A stretch of DNA of 64,000 nucleotides from Sorangium cellulosum (GCF_002950945.1 NZ_CP012673.1:13631501-13695500); one strand, 5' to 3'; positions 53,009-62,689 are shown, counted from the stretch's first letter. The notes: a model not told the origin generated them from the letters alone. Numbers and translations are program-made.

Positions 53009-53162
53009 CTGCCAGGCCCGCGGACGATTCGAGATGCCAGTCAGCCCGCGTTGGCTCCGTCGAGGCACTGGCGAGGCTCAGTGCCCCTCTCTTGTCGCCA
53101 GGCTGGATATCGACGCTGCGCGTCGACGGCGGGCACCCTCGATCGTTCCAAAGGAGACCTTC

Positions 53163-55277
53163 ATGGGTGCGATTCGAAAGCGTTCCTTTCTTCCCTGCAT
53201 GATCTGGCCGCTTCAGGCGTCTCTCGCGGGCGGCGTCCTGCTCGCGGCCGGCGCGGCGCAGGCGCAGCCGACCGTCGTCGGCGAGCGAGCCGCGCTCGTG
53301 GACCCGCTCGCCAACACGTTGATGTTCGTGAAGAACGGGACCCCCACGGCAGCGGCGATGGCGAGCACCGCCAAGGTCATGACCATGTACGTCACGCTCA
53401 AGGCCGTGAAGCAAGGCTTCCTCAGCCTCAGCGACACCGTGGTGATCAGCGAGAAGGCCGCGTCGCAATGGTGCAACTGCTTCCCGGGGGGCGACGTGAA
53501 GACGTTGAAGAAGGGCGAATCCATGTCTCTGGAGGACGCCCTCTACTCGATCGCCCTGTCCCACGGCGAGACGACCGTGGCCGTCGCCGAGCTCGTGGCC
53601 AACGCGGTCCTCAACGCCGACGTCAGCACGGGCTCGACCGTCGCCGAGTCGGCCGCGCTGGAGCAGGACTTCGTCGACATGATGAACGACGAGGCGGACG
53701 CGCTCGGGATGAGCCTCACCGAGTGGAAGACCGTGCACGGGGGGGACGAGACAGGGCAGGTGACCACCCCTCGAGACCTGATCAAGGTATGGAACGCGGC
53801 CGTCGATCTGAGCATGGGCTTTCTCGACTACGCAGGAGTCCGCAGCCGCATCGTCACGGTCACCGGCTCCACCGGCACGACGGCGTACCCGCTGGCCAAG
53901 TCGCACTGGTACTACCCGAACGTGGACGGCGACAAGGGCGGCGACAGCGACTGGGTGCGCTCGAGCCTGGTCGCGCAGAGCACGCGCCTCGGACGAACGC
54001 TCGTCGCCAGCTCGTTCATGTCGAGCAGCATCCCGGTCGGGCAGCACGCCGCAACGGACGTGGCGGCCATGCTGCGCTGGGGCTTTCGCAGCATCTTCCT
54101 GCCGGACCGGATGGAGACCTCCGCCTCCCCCACGGGGGCGGCGACGGTGAGCGCGCTGGCGATGGACTGCACCGGGCGCGACGCGGTGACGGCGGAGGTC
54201 ACGCAGGCGGGGGGGCTCGTGCTCGCCCGCTGGACTCCTTCGTTCCTGGGCGGTGGAGACTTCCCGTACCTGAGGCTCCACGCCGCCTCCGCGCTGACGT
54301 CCGTCACCGAGGCGTCGGTGGCGCACCTCAGCTCCAGCGTGGCCGTGAGCGCGGCCGCGGTCCAGGAGGCGGGGCTCTCCCATGTCTACCTGTCGACCTG
54401 GGACGTCGACGGCGCCGTCGTCGGGGATCCCCCCGAGGAGGTGGACGCGGTGCACGTCGGCGCGGGCTGGAACCCAGACGTGGTGCTGGTGAAGAGCGGC
54501 CTGATCGCGGTCTCCTACATCCGCACGGATTACCGGCTCCAGATCGATCTCTATACCGTCGGTTCCCATCCCAGCGGCACCACCGGCGTCTACGACGTGA
54601 AGGTCGCCTCCTACACGTCTCCTGCCGGAGATGCGTTCTTCGACGTGTCGACGGCGGCGTCGCTGCTCAACGAGTGTGTGGTGTCGCCGTGCACCCCCGC
54701 GTACGGCCTGGTCATGGCGGGGCGCACCACGGACGGCAACCTCCGGGCGATCTCGTTCCGCGTCGACGGCAGCAGCATCACGCGCCACACCACGATCGAC
54801 GGCGAGCCGGCCACCGGCCTCGACACGACGCGCCTCGGCTTCAGCAAATTCGCCACGTCGATCCGGACCGGCGCTGGCAACGTCAGGGTCATCTACTGGG
54901 ACATGACCCCGGCGGGCACGCTCACCCGGGTCGACGACACCGGCAACTTGCCGGAGACGGCGAACGAGACCTCGATCGCGAGGCTGGGGTCAGCCTCGAT
55001 TCACACCCCCCGGAGGGGCGCGCTGACCGCCACGAGGGACGCGAACGGCCGGCTCAAGCTGATCGCGTGGGAGCGCGACAGGTTCCAGGAGGTGGCGACC
55101 AGGGACGACTACCGGCTCGCGGACAGCGGCGCGTCGGGGGATCTCGGCTCGAAGATCAACGTCTGCCGCCTCTCGACCCTGTCGGACGGCAGTTCGGGCG
55201 CCGGGGACTTCGTGGTGGCGATGCGGGACACCGGCTCGGTGCCCAAGGTCATCTCGTGGCGCGTCGGCGCCCCGTGA
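53163..55277 (+). CDS. Peptidase S11-like (D,D-carboxypeptidase-type) secreted protein, copy 1
   Basis: A 704-residue exported protein. ATG 53163 follows AAAGGAG and a 7-base gap; the signal peptide ends around AAQAQP. The first 310 residues match penicillin-binding D-alanyl-D-alanine carboxypeptidases: S68-TA-K71 as the SxxK motif and 'ALYSIALSHGETTVAVAELVA' where SxN belongs (here SHG). The third motif, normally KTG, is K258-G-G in 'DGDKGGDS', so key residues are altered. The remaining 390 residues are a beta-rich domain of unknown type with phrases such as 'LSTWDVDGAVVGDPPEEVD' repeated in both copies. It may bind peptidoglycan or have lost catalysis. Confidence 0.82.
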   Translation: MGAIRKRSFLPCMIWPLQASLAGGVLLAAGAAQAQPTVVGERAALVDPLANTLMFVKNGTPTAAAMASTAKVMTMYVTLKAVKQGFLSLSDTVVISEKAASQWCNCFPGGDVKTLKKGESMSLEDALYSIALSHGETTVAVAELVANAVLNADVSTGSTVAESAALEQDFVDMMNDEADALGMSLTEWKTVHGGDETGQVTTPRDLIKVWNAAVDLSMGFLDYAGVRSRIVTVTGSTGTTAYPLAKSHWYYPNVDGDKGGDSDWVRSSLVAQSTRLGRTLVASSFMSSSIPVGQHAATDVAAMLRWGFRSIFLPDRMETSASPTGAATVSALAMDCTGRDAVTAEVTQAGGLVLARWTPSFLGGGDFPYLRLHAASALTSVTEASVAHLSSSVAVSAAAVQEAGLSHVYLSTWDVDGAVVGDPPEEVDAVHVGAGWNPDVVLVKSGLIAVSYIRTDYRLQIDLYTVGSHPSGTTGVYDVKVASYTSPAGDAFFDVSTAASLLNECVVSPCTPAYGLVMAGRTTDGNLRAISFRVDGSSITRHTTIDGEPATGLDTTRLGFSKFATSIRTGAGNVRVIYWDMTPAGTLTRVDDTGNLPETANETSIARLGSASIHTPRRGALTATRDANGRLKLIAWERDRFQEVATRDDYRLADSGASGDLGSKINVCRLSTLSDGSSGAGDFVVAMRDTGSVPKVISWRVGAP

Positions 55278-55484
55278 GGCGACCCGAGCGGGGGGGCCGG
55301 AGTCGCATCCGGTCCGGCCCACCTGTCCCACCGAACGCACGTCACGCGACGCGCCGGGCGCCGCGCGAGCTCGTCGGCGCGTTCGGCTCCCGGCACGAGC
55401 AAGCCCGAGGTGCCGTGGCTTGTCAGGGGTGCGCTCAGCTGGCCTGCCCGGGTGGTAGGCGCCCCCTCACGTGCGGGCAAGGCA

Positions 55485-55582
55485 CGCTGGCGCGCTGGTA
55501 GGCGCCCTCTCACGCACGGGCAAGGCACGCTGGCACGCCGGCGTGCCGGCACGCTGGCACGCCGGCGTGCCGGCACGCTGGT
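55485..55582. repeat. Expanded GGCACGCTGG array with palindromes, upstream of S11-like copy 2
   Basis: Units of GGTAGGCGCC...CACGGGCAAGGCACGCTGG recur, and within them CTGGCACGCCGGCGTGCCGG repeats as a self-complementary block. The array ends about 115 bases upstream of the -24 element at 55698, parallel to the array before copy 1. Confidence 0.75.
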
Positions 55583-55697
55583 AGGCGCCCCTCACGCGCG
55601 GGCGAGGCGCTCGCATCGGCTGCAGCGATCGGGATGTCGCGCGGTGAACGACCACTCCGCCACCGGAGCCGGCGACCGACGGGGATGAATCACGCGC

Positions 55698-55713
55698 TGG
55701 TATGGGCGTTGCT
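55698..55713 (+). promoter_or_regulatory. Sigma-54-type promoter of S11-like copy 2
   Basis: TGGTATGGGCGTTGCT, identical to the element before copy 1, with GG-N10-GC spacing. It lies about 225 bases before the ATG at 55937. Confidence 0.7.
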
Positions 55714-55936
55714 TTGCCGCACGCACGGACGATTCGAGATGCCAGGCTCGCGTTGCCTCGGTCGAGGCGCTGACGAGTCTCGAGGCCTCTCTCTTTGGGC
55801 CGCGCGCGATCCTGCGCGGCGTTGGATTGACTTGCCGGACCGTCCTGCAGGCCGGCGGCGACGCGCGTTCCAGGCCGGATATCGGACGCTGCGCGTCGGG
55901 CGGCGGGCACCCTCGAACGTTCCAGAGGAGACTTCC

Positions 55937-58054
55937 ATGCGTACGATTCGAAACCGTTCCTTTCTTACCCTCATGATCAGGCCGCTTCAGGCGGCTCTCG
56001 CGGGCGGCGTCCTGCTCGCGGCCGGCGCGGCGCAGGCGCAGCCGGTCGTCTTCGGCGAGCGAGCCGCGCTCGTGGACCCGCTCACCAACACGTTGATGTT
56101 CGTGAAGAACGGGACCCCCACGGCGGCGGCGCCGGCGAGCACCACCAAGGTCATGACCACGTACCTCGCGCTCAAGGCGGTGAAGGAGGGCTTCCTCAGC
56201 CTCAACGACACCGTGGTGATCAGCCAGAAGGCCGCGACGCAACCCTGCAACTGCTTCCCACACGGCGCAAAAACGTTAATTGGGGGCGAATCCATGTCCC
56301 TGAGGGACGCCCTCTACTCGATCGCCATGTCCCATGGCGAGACGACCGTGGCCGTCGCAGAGATCGTGGCCAACGCGATCCTCAACGGCAATATCAGCAC
56401 GGGTTCGACTTTCGCTCAGTCGGCCGCGCTGGAGCAAGACTTCGTCGATATGATGAACGACGAGGCGGACGCGCTGGGGATGACGAACACCACGTGGAAG
56501 AACGTACACGGGGGAGACGAGACAGGGCACGTGAGCACGCCTCGGGACCTGATCAAGATATGGAACGCGACCGTCGACCTGGACATGGACTACCTTGACT
56601 ATGCCGGATCTCGCAGTCGCACGGTCACGCTCACCACCGCCGCCGGCACGCAAACGCCCGTGCTGGCCAGGTCGTTCAACTACTACCCGAACATAGACGG
56701 CGACAAGACCGGCAATAGCGGCATGGCGCCCACGGCCCTGGTCGCGCAGAGCACCCGCCTCGAACGAACGCTCGTCGCCAGCTCGCTCCAGACGCCCAGC
56801 ACCCCGGCCGGGCAGGTCGCCTCCGGTGACGTGGCGAGCATGCTGGCCTTTGGCTTTCGTACCATCTTCAATCCGGAGCGGATGGTGACCGCCGCCGCCC
56901 CCACGGGGACGGCGACGGTGAGCTCGCTGGCGATGGACTGCAACGGGCGCGAAGCGGTGACGGCGGAGGTCACGCAGACGGGGGGGCTCGTGCTCGCTCG
57001 CTGGACTGATTCGTTCCTGGACCCGGGAGACTTCCCAGTGTTGCGGCTCCACGCCGCCTCCGACCTGACGTCCGCCACGGACGCGTCGGTGGCGCACGTC
57101 AGCGCCGGCGTGGCCGTGAGCGCGGCGGCGGTCCAGGAGGCAGGGATCTCTCAGATCTACCTGTCGACCTGGGACGTCGACGGCGGCGTCATCGGGGATC
57201 CCCCCGAAGAGGTGGACGTGGTGCACGTCGGCGCGGGCACGAACCCGAGGGTGGTGCTGGTGAAGAGCGGCCAGATCGCGGTCTCCTACATCCGCACGGA
57301 TGGCCGGCTGCAGATCGAGCTCTATACCACGTCCAGCGTTCCCGTCCCCCTCGGCACCGTCCGCGCCTACGAGGTGAACGTCGCCTCCTACACGTCTCCT
57401 GTCGGAGACACGTTCACCGAGGCGTCGCCGGCGGCGTCGCGGCTCAACCTGTGCATGATGCCGGGTTGCACTCCCTTGTACGGCCTGCTCATCGCGGGGC
57501 GCCGCGCGAACGGCAACCTCCGGGCGATCTCGTTCCTCGCGGACGACAGCAGCATCACGCGCCACAGCACGATCGAGGGCGAAACGGCCACCCAGGTCGA
57601 GGCGACGCGCCTGGGCCTTGACCACTTCGCCACCTCGATCCGGACCAGCGGTGGCGACGTCAAGCTCATCTACTGGGACATGAGCACGGCGGGCACGCTC
57701 ACCCGGATCGACGACACCGGCAACTCCTTGGAGGCGGCGAGCGAGACCTCGATCGCGAGGCTGGGATCGTCCTCGTATGACAGGCCCCGGCTCGGCGCGC
57801 TGACCGCCACGAGGAACGGGAGCGGCCGGCTCAAGCTGATCGCGTGGGAGCGCGATGAGCTCCAGGCGGTGGCGACCGAGGCCGACTACCGGATCGCGGA
57901 CAGCGGTGTGTCGGGGGATCTCGGCTCGCAGATGAGCGTCTGTCGCCTCGCGGACCTGTCGGGCGGCAGCTCGGGCGCCGGGGACTTCGTGGTGGCGATG
58001 CGGGACACCAGCTCGGTGCCCAAGGTCATCTCGTGGCGCGTCGGCGCCCCGTGA
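55937..58054 (+). CDS. Peptidase S11-like (D,D-carboxypeptidase-type) secreted protein, copy 2
   Basis: A 705-residue paralogue of copy 1 with the same signal peptide and domain plan. Motifs: S68-TT-K71 for SxxK; S132-H-G in place of SxN; and a proper K257-T-G in 'NIDGDKTGNSG'. Retention of KTG suggests this copy is closer to an active carboxypeptidase than copy 1, although the SHG motif is unusual in both. The unknown C-terminal 390-residue domain ends with the same 'SVPKVISWRVGAP'. ATG 55937 is preceded by GAGGAG. It would act in the periplasm on peptidoglycan stem peptides or as a beta-lactam-binding protein. Confidence 0.85.
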   Translation: MRTIRNRSFLTLMIRPLQAALAGGVLLAAGAAQAQPVVFGERAALVDPLTNTLMFVKNGTPTAAAPASTTKVMTTYLALKAVKEGFLSLNDTVVISQKAATQPCNCFPHGAKTLIGGESMSLRDALYSIAMSHGETTVAVAEIVANAILNGNISTGSTFAQSAALEQDFVDMMNDEADALGMTNTTWKNVHGGDETGHVSTPRDLIKIWNATVDLDMDYLDYAGSRSRTVTLTTAAGTQTPVLARSFNYYPNIDGDKTGNSGMAPTALVAQSTRLERTLVASSLQTPSTPAGQVASGDVASMLAFGFRTIFNPERMVTAAAPTGTATVSSLAMDCNGREAVTAEVTQTGGLVLARWTDSFLDPGDFPVLRLHAASDLTSATDASVAHVSAGVAVSAAAVQEAGISQIYLSTWDVDGGVIGDPPEEVDVVHVGAGTNPRVVLVKSGQIAVSYIRTDGRLQIELYTTSSVPVPLGTVRAYEVNVASYTSPVGDTFTEASPAASRLNLCMMPGCTPLYGLLIAGRRANGNLRAISFLADDSSITRHSTIEGETATQVEATRLGLDHFATSIRTSGGDVKLIYWDMSTAGTLTRIDDTGNSLEAASETSIARLGSSSYDRPRLGALTATRNGSGRLKLIAWERDELQAVATEADYRIADSGVSGDLGSQMSVCRLADLSGGSSGAGDFVVAMRDTSSVPKVISWRVGAP

Positions 58055-58172
58055 GGCGACCCGAGCGGACCGGCCACCCACGATCGCCGCGCCGCTCAGG
58101 GTAGGGGCCGGGCCCCGCCGGGCGGGCGACCTACCAATGTCGCGCGGCTCGGGTTAGGGTGGCGCCGCCACG

Positions 58173-61100
58173 ATGTCGGAACGTCCGCCCGAGCCGCACC
58201 TGTCCGCCGAGGACGCCGCGAAGCAGCGAGCGGCGTCCTACATCGGGCGGGTCATCTCGAGGCGGTACCGCATCGACGAGGTCGTCGCCATGGGCGGCAT
58301 GGGCGCGGTCTACCGCGGCGAGCACGTGCACATGCACAAGCGCGTCGCGATCAAGATCCTGCACCCCGACACCGAGCGGCTCCCCGAGCTCGTGCAGCGC
58401 TTCGAGCGCGAGGCGATCGCCGGCGCCCACATCCAGCACCGGAACGTCGCGACCGCGACCGATTTCGGCGAGGCGGAGGACGGCTCGTTCTACCTCGTCC
58501 TGGAGTACGTCCGCGGGACGACGCTCCACGAGATCATCCGTCGCGGCCCGGTGCCCACCGCGCGCGCCGTCCTGATCGCCAGGCAGCTCGCGGCCGCGCT
58601 CGGGGCGACCCACGCGATGAACATCGTCCACCGCGACGTGAAGCCGCGGAACGTGATGGTGGTCGAGTCGCACGGCGACCTCGTGAAGCTCATCGACTTC
58701 GGCCTCGCGAAGGTGAGCGTCGATCAGCTGCGCCGCTCCGCCGCGTCGCCGGAGTCCATGCGGATGGGTCCGGAGTCGCATCCGGTCCGGCTCACGACGG
58801 CCGGGGTGATCTTCGGGACGATCGCCTACCTCGCCCCCGAGTCGGCGCTCGGGATGGACTTCGTCGACGAGCGCGCGGATCTCTACGCCCTGGGCCTGAT
58901 CTTCTACGAGATGCTGGCCGGCAGGCACCCGTTCCTGGCGAAGGATCCGGTCGAGCTGTTCAACCAGCAGCGCAGCGCGCCGGTCCCGGCGATCGCCGAG
59001 CACGCCCCCGGCATCGTGGTGCCGCCCGCGATCGAGGCGGTGGTGCGGCGCCTGCTCGAGAAGCAGCCGCGCGCCCGCTACGAGACCGCGGAGGACCTGA
59101 TCGCGGCGCTCGACGAGGCGTGCGCCGCGTCGGGGATCGTGACGCAGGAGCCGCGCGCGGAGATGACGTCGAGGGCGGAGATGACGTCGGTGCCCGCGAT
59201 CGCGGATCCGGCGCGCCCGCCGAGCGGGCGGCCGCCCCTGCCGAGCGCTGCGGCGCGGGAGCCCGAGGCGGCGGCCGCGGGCAGCTCGTCGGCGATCCTC
59301 CTCGGAGAGTCGAGCCTGTTCGAGCTGGAGGAGAGCTTCGATCCGCGGGCGCCGGCGGGCGGGCAAGCGGGGGGCGACGCGCTGGCGCGGGCCGCCGCGC
59401 CCACGGGCGGCGAGCGCGCCGGCGGCGGCGGCGCGAGCGATGTGGCGCCGGCGCGCGCGCGAGAAGCGAGCGAGGTCGCGCCAGGCGGAGAGCGCAGCGC
59501 GGAGGGGGCAGCGCCGCCTGCTTCGGCGGCGGAGGACGCGGACGGCGCGGCGGAGGACGACGAGGACGCCGTCAGCCACTCGCGACCGACGCCGGTACGC
59601 CTGACGCCGAGCCGCTTCGCCGAGCTGACGCGCGAGTCGCGGCCGACCGCGGTGGGCGGTGCAGCGTTCATCGCCCGGATAGCGTTCGAGTCGATCGGCG
59701 GTGAGGGGCTCTCGGAGGCCGCGGCAGAGGCGCCATCGGCGCCGCAGACGGAGGCAGCACGGGAAGCACCGGGGTCGAGCGAGCCGGCGCTGCGGGCCAC
59801 ACCTCCGCCGCTGGAGCCACCGCAGGTGCCGCCGGAAGAGCCGGCGCGATCGCGGCCGCCGGAAGAGCCGGCGCGTTCGCAGCCGCCGGAAGAGCCGGTG
59901 CGTTCGCGGCCGCCGGAAGAACCGGCGCGTTCGCAGCCGCCGGAAGAACCGGTGTCGAAAGGGCCGGCGCTGCCGGTCTCGACGCGTCCATCGCCGGAAG
60001 TACGCTCGCAGCCGCCGAGGGAGTCGTCGCACTCGCGACCCACGGAAGAGCCAGGCAAGGTGCCGTCGCAGGCGCCCGCATCCGCCAGGAGGCCTTCGCC
60101 GGCTCCGGAGGCGCCTGCCTCCTCGAAGCCGACGGCGCCATCCCTCCAGGCACCCGCGCCCGTCGAGAAGCTGTCGTCTCCTCCGGAGGCGCCCGTATCC
60201 TCGAGACCGACAGCGGCGTCCCTGAAAGAGCCAGCTTCAGCCAAGAAGCCGTCACCGCCGGATGCGCCGGCGCCGGCAGAGCAGCAGACCCCGCCGCCGG
60301 AGAAGCCGCCGCAGCCGCCCCAGGGAGCACCGCCCGCCACCGGAGCGCCGCCGGCGCCGCCGCAGGAGCCGCCCGCGGAGGAGGCCGCGCCCGCATCGGA
60401 GCCGAGCTCGGAACGGCTGAGCGGCTCGCGGCCCGCGTTCGCCCCGACGCTGCTGCGGGAGCTCGAGGCGGCCGAGGCAGAGCGCGTCGCGCGGGAGCGG
60501 GAGGCCGAGGCAGAGCGCGTCGCGCGGGAGCGGGAGGCCGAGGCAGCGCGCGTCGCGCGGGAGCGGGAGGCCGAGGCAGAGCGTGTCGCGCGGGAGCGCG
60601 AGGAGGAAGCCAAGCGGAAGCGGGCGGCCCGCGCCGGCCGCGTGCTTCCGCAGATCGCCGGCCACCTGCGCGCCCGTCTGATCCGGGCGGCTCCCTACCT
60701 GGGCGTCGTCCTGGTCGCAGCAGGGATCGTCGCGGCGCTCGCCGGTCCCGGGCGGGCTCCCCCGGAGCCCGAGCCCCACCAGCGCACGGTGGAGACGCCG
60801 GCAGCCGCGCCCGCCGCGCCGGAGCCCGCCGCGCCCGACACGACGGCGGCCGCGGAGACGCCTGTACCCGCGGCGCCTGCGCCCGACGCCGCCGCGCCCG
60901 AGGCGTCCGCCGCGTCCGAGGCGTCCGCCGCGCCGGCCGAGCCTCCGCCGGACGAAGCGACCAGGAAGGAGCTCGCCGCCGCGTCCAGGGCGCGCCGGTG
61001 GGTCAAGGCCGCCGACGCGCTCAACGTGCTCGCCGAGCGCGATCCGACCGCGCTGCGCGACCGCGCGATGGCGGTCGCGGCGCGGAACGTCGCCATCGCC

Positions 61101-61469
61101 ATCGCGAAGACGGGCGGCGAGCACGCCGACAAGGTCTTCGACGCCCTCGCGAGCCGCTTCGGGACGGCGGGGATCGACGTCCTCTACGAGATCGTGGAGA
61201 CCCGCGGCCGCTCCACGCCCGCGACCCGCGCGGCGAAGCTGCTGCGCACGCCGGAGGTCGCGGCGCGCGGGACCCCCGCCGTGCGGATCTCCTTCGAGAT
61301 GCGCGACGCCACCTGCGGCGAGAAGCTGCAGTTCATCGAGCGCGCCGTCGCCGAGGGCGACGAGCGCACCCTCGTCGTGCTCGAGACGGCGGTGCGGCCC
61401 TGTTACAAGAAGAACCGCACGATCGACGAGGCGATCAAGCAGCTGAGAGCGCGGCTCGAAGGCGGGTGA
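58173..61469 (+). CDS. Hanks-type serine/threonine protein kinase, membrane-anchored
   Basis: A 1098-residue kinase. The catalytic domain (about 32-320) is complete: glycine loop 'MGGMGAVYRG', K61 in VAIK, HRD with D155, DFG at 175-177, and 'GTIAYLAPESALG' in the activation segment. A long Pro/Ala/Ser-rich region follows, with five 9-residue PPEEPARSx repeats (near 59830-59955) and four 11-residue ERVAREREAEA repeats (near 60475-60605) that should form a charged helix. One membrane segment ('YLGVVLVAAGIVAAL') lies near residue 845. A Pro/Ala stretch and a helical C-terminal domain of about 150 residues follow, presumably outside the cytoplasm. Such kinases are abundant in myxobacteria. The substrate is unknown. 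Confidence 0.9.
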   Translation: MSERPPEPHLSAEDAAKQRAASYIGRVISRRYRIDEVVAMGGMGAVYRGEHVHMHKRVAIKILHPDTERLPELVQRFEREAIAGAHIQHRNVATATDFGEAEDGSFYLVLEYVRGTTLHEIIRRGPVPTARAVLIARQLAAALGATHAMNIVHRDVKPRNVMVVESHGDLVKLIDFGLAKVSVDQLRRSAASPESMRMGPESHPVRLTTAGVIFGTIAYLAPESALGMDFVDERADLYALGLIFYEMLAGRHPFLAKDPVELFNQQRSAPVPAIAEHAPGIVVPPAIEAVVRRLLEKQPRARYETAEDLIAALDEACAASGIVTQEPRAEMTSRAEMTSVPAIADPARPPSGRPPLPSAAAREPEAAAAGSSSAILLGESSLFELEESFDPRAPAGGQAGGDALARAAAPTGGERAGGGGASDVAPARAREASEVAPGGERSAEGAAPPASAAEDADGAAEDDEDAVSHSRPTPVRLTPSRFAELTRESRPTAVGGAAFIARIAFESIGGEGLSEAAAEAPSAPQTEAAREAPGSSEPALRATPPPLEPPQVPPEEPARSRPPEEPARSQPPEEPVRSRPPEEPARSQPPEEPVSKGPALPVSTRPSPEVRSQPPRESSHSRPTEEPGKVPSQAPASARRPSPAPEAPASSKPTAPSLQAPAPVEKLSSPPEAPVSSRPTAASLKEPASAKKPSPPDAPAPAEQQTPPPEKPPQPPQGAPPATGAPPAPPQEPPAEEAAPASEPSSERLSGSRPAFAPTLLRELEAAEAERVAREREAEAERVAREREAEAARVAREREAEAERVAREREEEAKRKRAARAGRVLPQIAGHLRARLIRAAPYLGVVLVAAGIVAALAGPGRAPPEPEPHQRTVETPAAAPAAPEPAAPDTTAAAETPVPAAPAPDAAAPEASAASEASAAPAEPPPDEATRKELAAASRARRWVKAADALNVLAERDPTALRDRAMAVAARNVAIAIAKTGGEHADKVFDALASRFGTAGIDVLYEIVETRGRSTPATRAAKLLRTPEVAARGTPAVRISFEMRDATCGEKLQFIERAVAEGDERTLVVLETAVRPCYKKNRTIDEAIKQLRARLEGG

Positions 61470-61533
61470 GCCGCGCGGCCGCCCGGCGCGCCGCGGCTCG
61501 AGCGCCGGCCAGCCCGCGCCGGCGTCGCCTCCG

Positions 61534-62580
61534 TCATCCGAACTGCACCCGCTCCTCGAACGGCACGTCGCCGACCGGCACGACCTCCCCGAGCGCCCAC
61601 GCCCGCTCCCCGCTCCGGGCGAACGCCTCGATCGCCCTGTCCGCCGCGCCCTTCTCCACGACCGCCACGAGCCCGACGCCGAGGTTGAACGTGCGCCGCA
61701 TCTCGGCCTCCTCCACCGGCCCGCCGCGCTGGAGCACCTGGAAGATCGCCGGCCGCTGGTAAGATCCGAGATCGAGCCGCGCGCCCAGGCCGTCCGGCAG
61801 CACGCGCGGCAGGTTCCCCGGCAGGCCGCCGCCCGTGATGTGCGACAGCCCCCGCACCGCGTCCCCGCAGGTCCCGAGGAGCTCCGTGATGGCGCGGGCG
61901 TAGATCCGCGTCGGCGTGAGCAGCGCTTCCCCCACGGTCGCGCCGAGCTCGTCCACGCGGTCGCTCATCCGGAGCCCCATCTCCTTCTCGAGCACCCGCC
62001 GCGCGAGCGAGAAGCCGTTCGAGTGCAGCCCGCTCGACGCCACCCCGAGCACCACGTCGCCGGGCGCGATCCGCTTGCCGTCGAGGATGCGCGAGCGCTC
62101 GACCACGCCGACCGCGAACCCCGCGAGGTCGTACTCGCCGTCGGCATACATGCCCGGCAGCTCGGCCGTCTCGCCGCCGAGGAGCGCGCAGCCGGCCTGC
62201 TTGCACCCGTCGGCGATGCCGCGCACCACCGCCTCGCCCACGTCCACGTCGAGCTTGCCGGTCGCGAAGTAGTCCAGGAAGAAGAGCGGCCGCGCGCCGA
62301 CCGTCAGCACGTCGTTCACGCACATGGCGACGAGATCGATCCCGACCGTGTCGTGCACGCCCGTCGCGAACGCGACCTTCAGCTTGGTGCCGACGCCGTC
62401 CGTGCCGCTGACCAGCACCGGCTCGGACAGCCCGCCCGGCAGCATGCACAGCCCGGCGAACCCGCCCACGTCGGCCAGCACCTCGGGGGTGCGCGTCGGC
62501 TTGGCGAGCCGCTTGATGCGCTCGACGAGCGCGTCCCCTGCATCGATATCGACCCCCGCTTCCCGGTACGTGACGCTCAT
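61534..62580 (-). CDS. purM: Phosphoribosylformylglycinamidine cyclo-ligase PurM
   Basis: A 348-residue AIR synthetase that closes the imidazole ring in purine synthesis using ATP. Conserved blocks are 'SGTDGVGTKLKVAFATGVHDTVGIDLVAMCVNDVLTVGARPLFFLDYFATGKL' (in two natural pieces), 'GCALLGGETAELPGMYADGEYDLAGFAVG', 'LGVASSGLHSNGFSLARRVL' and 'HITGGGLPGNLPRVLP'. Length is normal. ATG 62580 begins MSVTYREAGVDIDAGDALVERIK, the family N-terminus. It is divergent from the Nudix gene, 109 bases away. Confidence 0.95.
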   Translation of the reverse strand: MSVTYREAGVDIDAGDALVERIKRLAKPTRTPEVLADVGGFAGLCMLPGGLSEPVLVSGTDGVGTKLKVAFATGVHDTVGIDLVAMCVNDVLTVGARPLFFLDYFATGKLDVDVGEAVVRGIADGCKQAGCALLGGETAELPGMYADGEYDLAGFAVGVVERSRILDGKRIAPGDVVLGVASSGLHSNGFSLARRVLEKEMGLRMSDRVDELGATVGEALLTPTRIYARAITELLGTCGDAVRGLSHITGGGLPGNLPRVLPDGLGARLDLGSYQRPAIFQVLQRGGPVEEAEMRRTFNLGVGLVAVVEKGAADRAIEAFARSGERAWALGEVVPVGDVPFEERVQFG

Positions 62581-62689
62581 GGGAGGCGCATCCCACAGTT
62601 CGGCGGGAAAGGAAAGCGGCAGCAGGCAAGCCCCCGGGCGCGGCCCTTCGCCCTTGTCTTGCGCGCCGCCGCCGACATCCTACGCGCCC

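Larger units (their letters stand above)
52575..53162. other. Intergenic region: leader of S11-like copy 1
   Basis: No gene. From about 52677 the DNA matches the leader of copy 2 (55322 onward). It carries a TGGCACG array (52849-52883), then the conserved sigma-54-type promoter at 52993-53008. AAAGGAG just before 53163 is the ribosome site. Confidence 0.65.
55278..55936. other. Intergenic region: leader of S11-like copy 2
   Basis: A 659-base region with no gene. It contains the expanded repeat array (55485-55582), the conserved stretch around 55620-55690, and the sigma-54-type promoter (55698-55713). GAGGAG before 55937 is the ribosome site. Confidence 0.65.
52677..58068. repeat. 2.6-2.7-kb tandem gene duplication (S11-like genes)
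   Basis: Copy 1 runs about 52677-55291 and copy 2 about 55322-58068. Both start with CCTGTCCCACCGA and end with GGCGACCCGAGCGG, 14 bases after the stop codon. The leaders, promoters and genes are all duplicated. Copy 2's leader is longer because its TGGCACG/TAGGCGCC repeat array has expanded. Confidence 0.9.
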
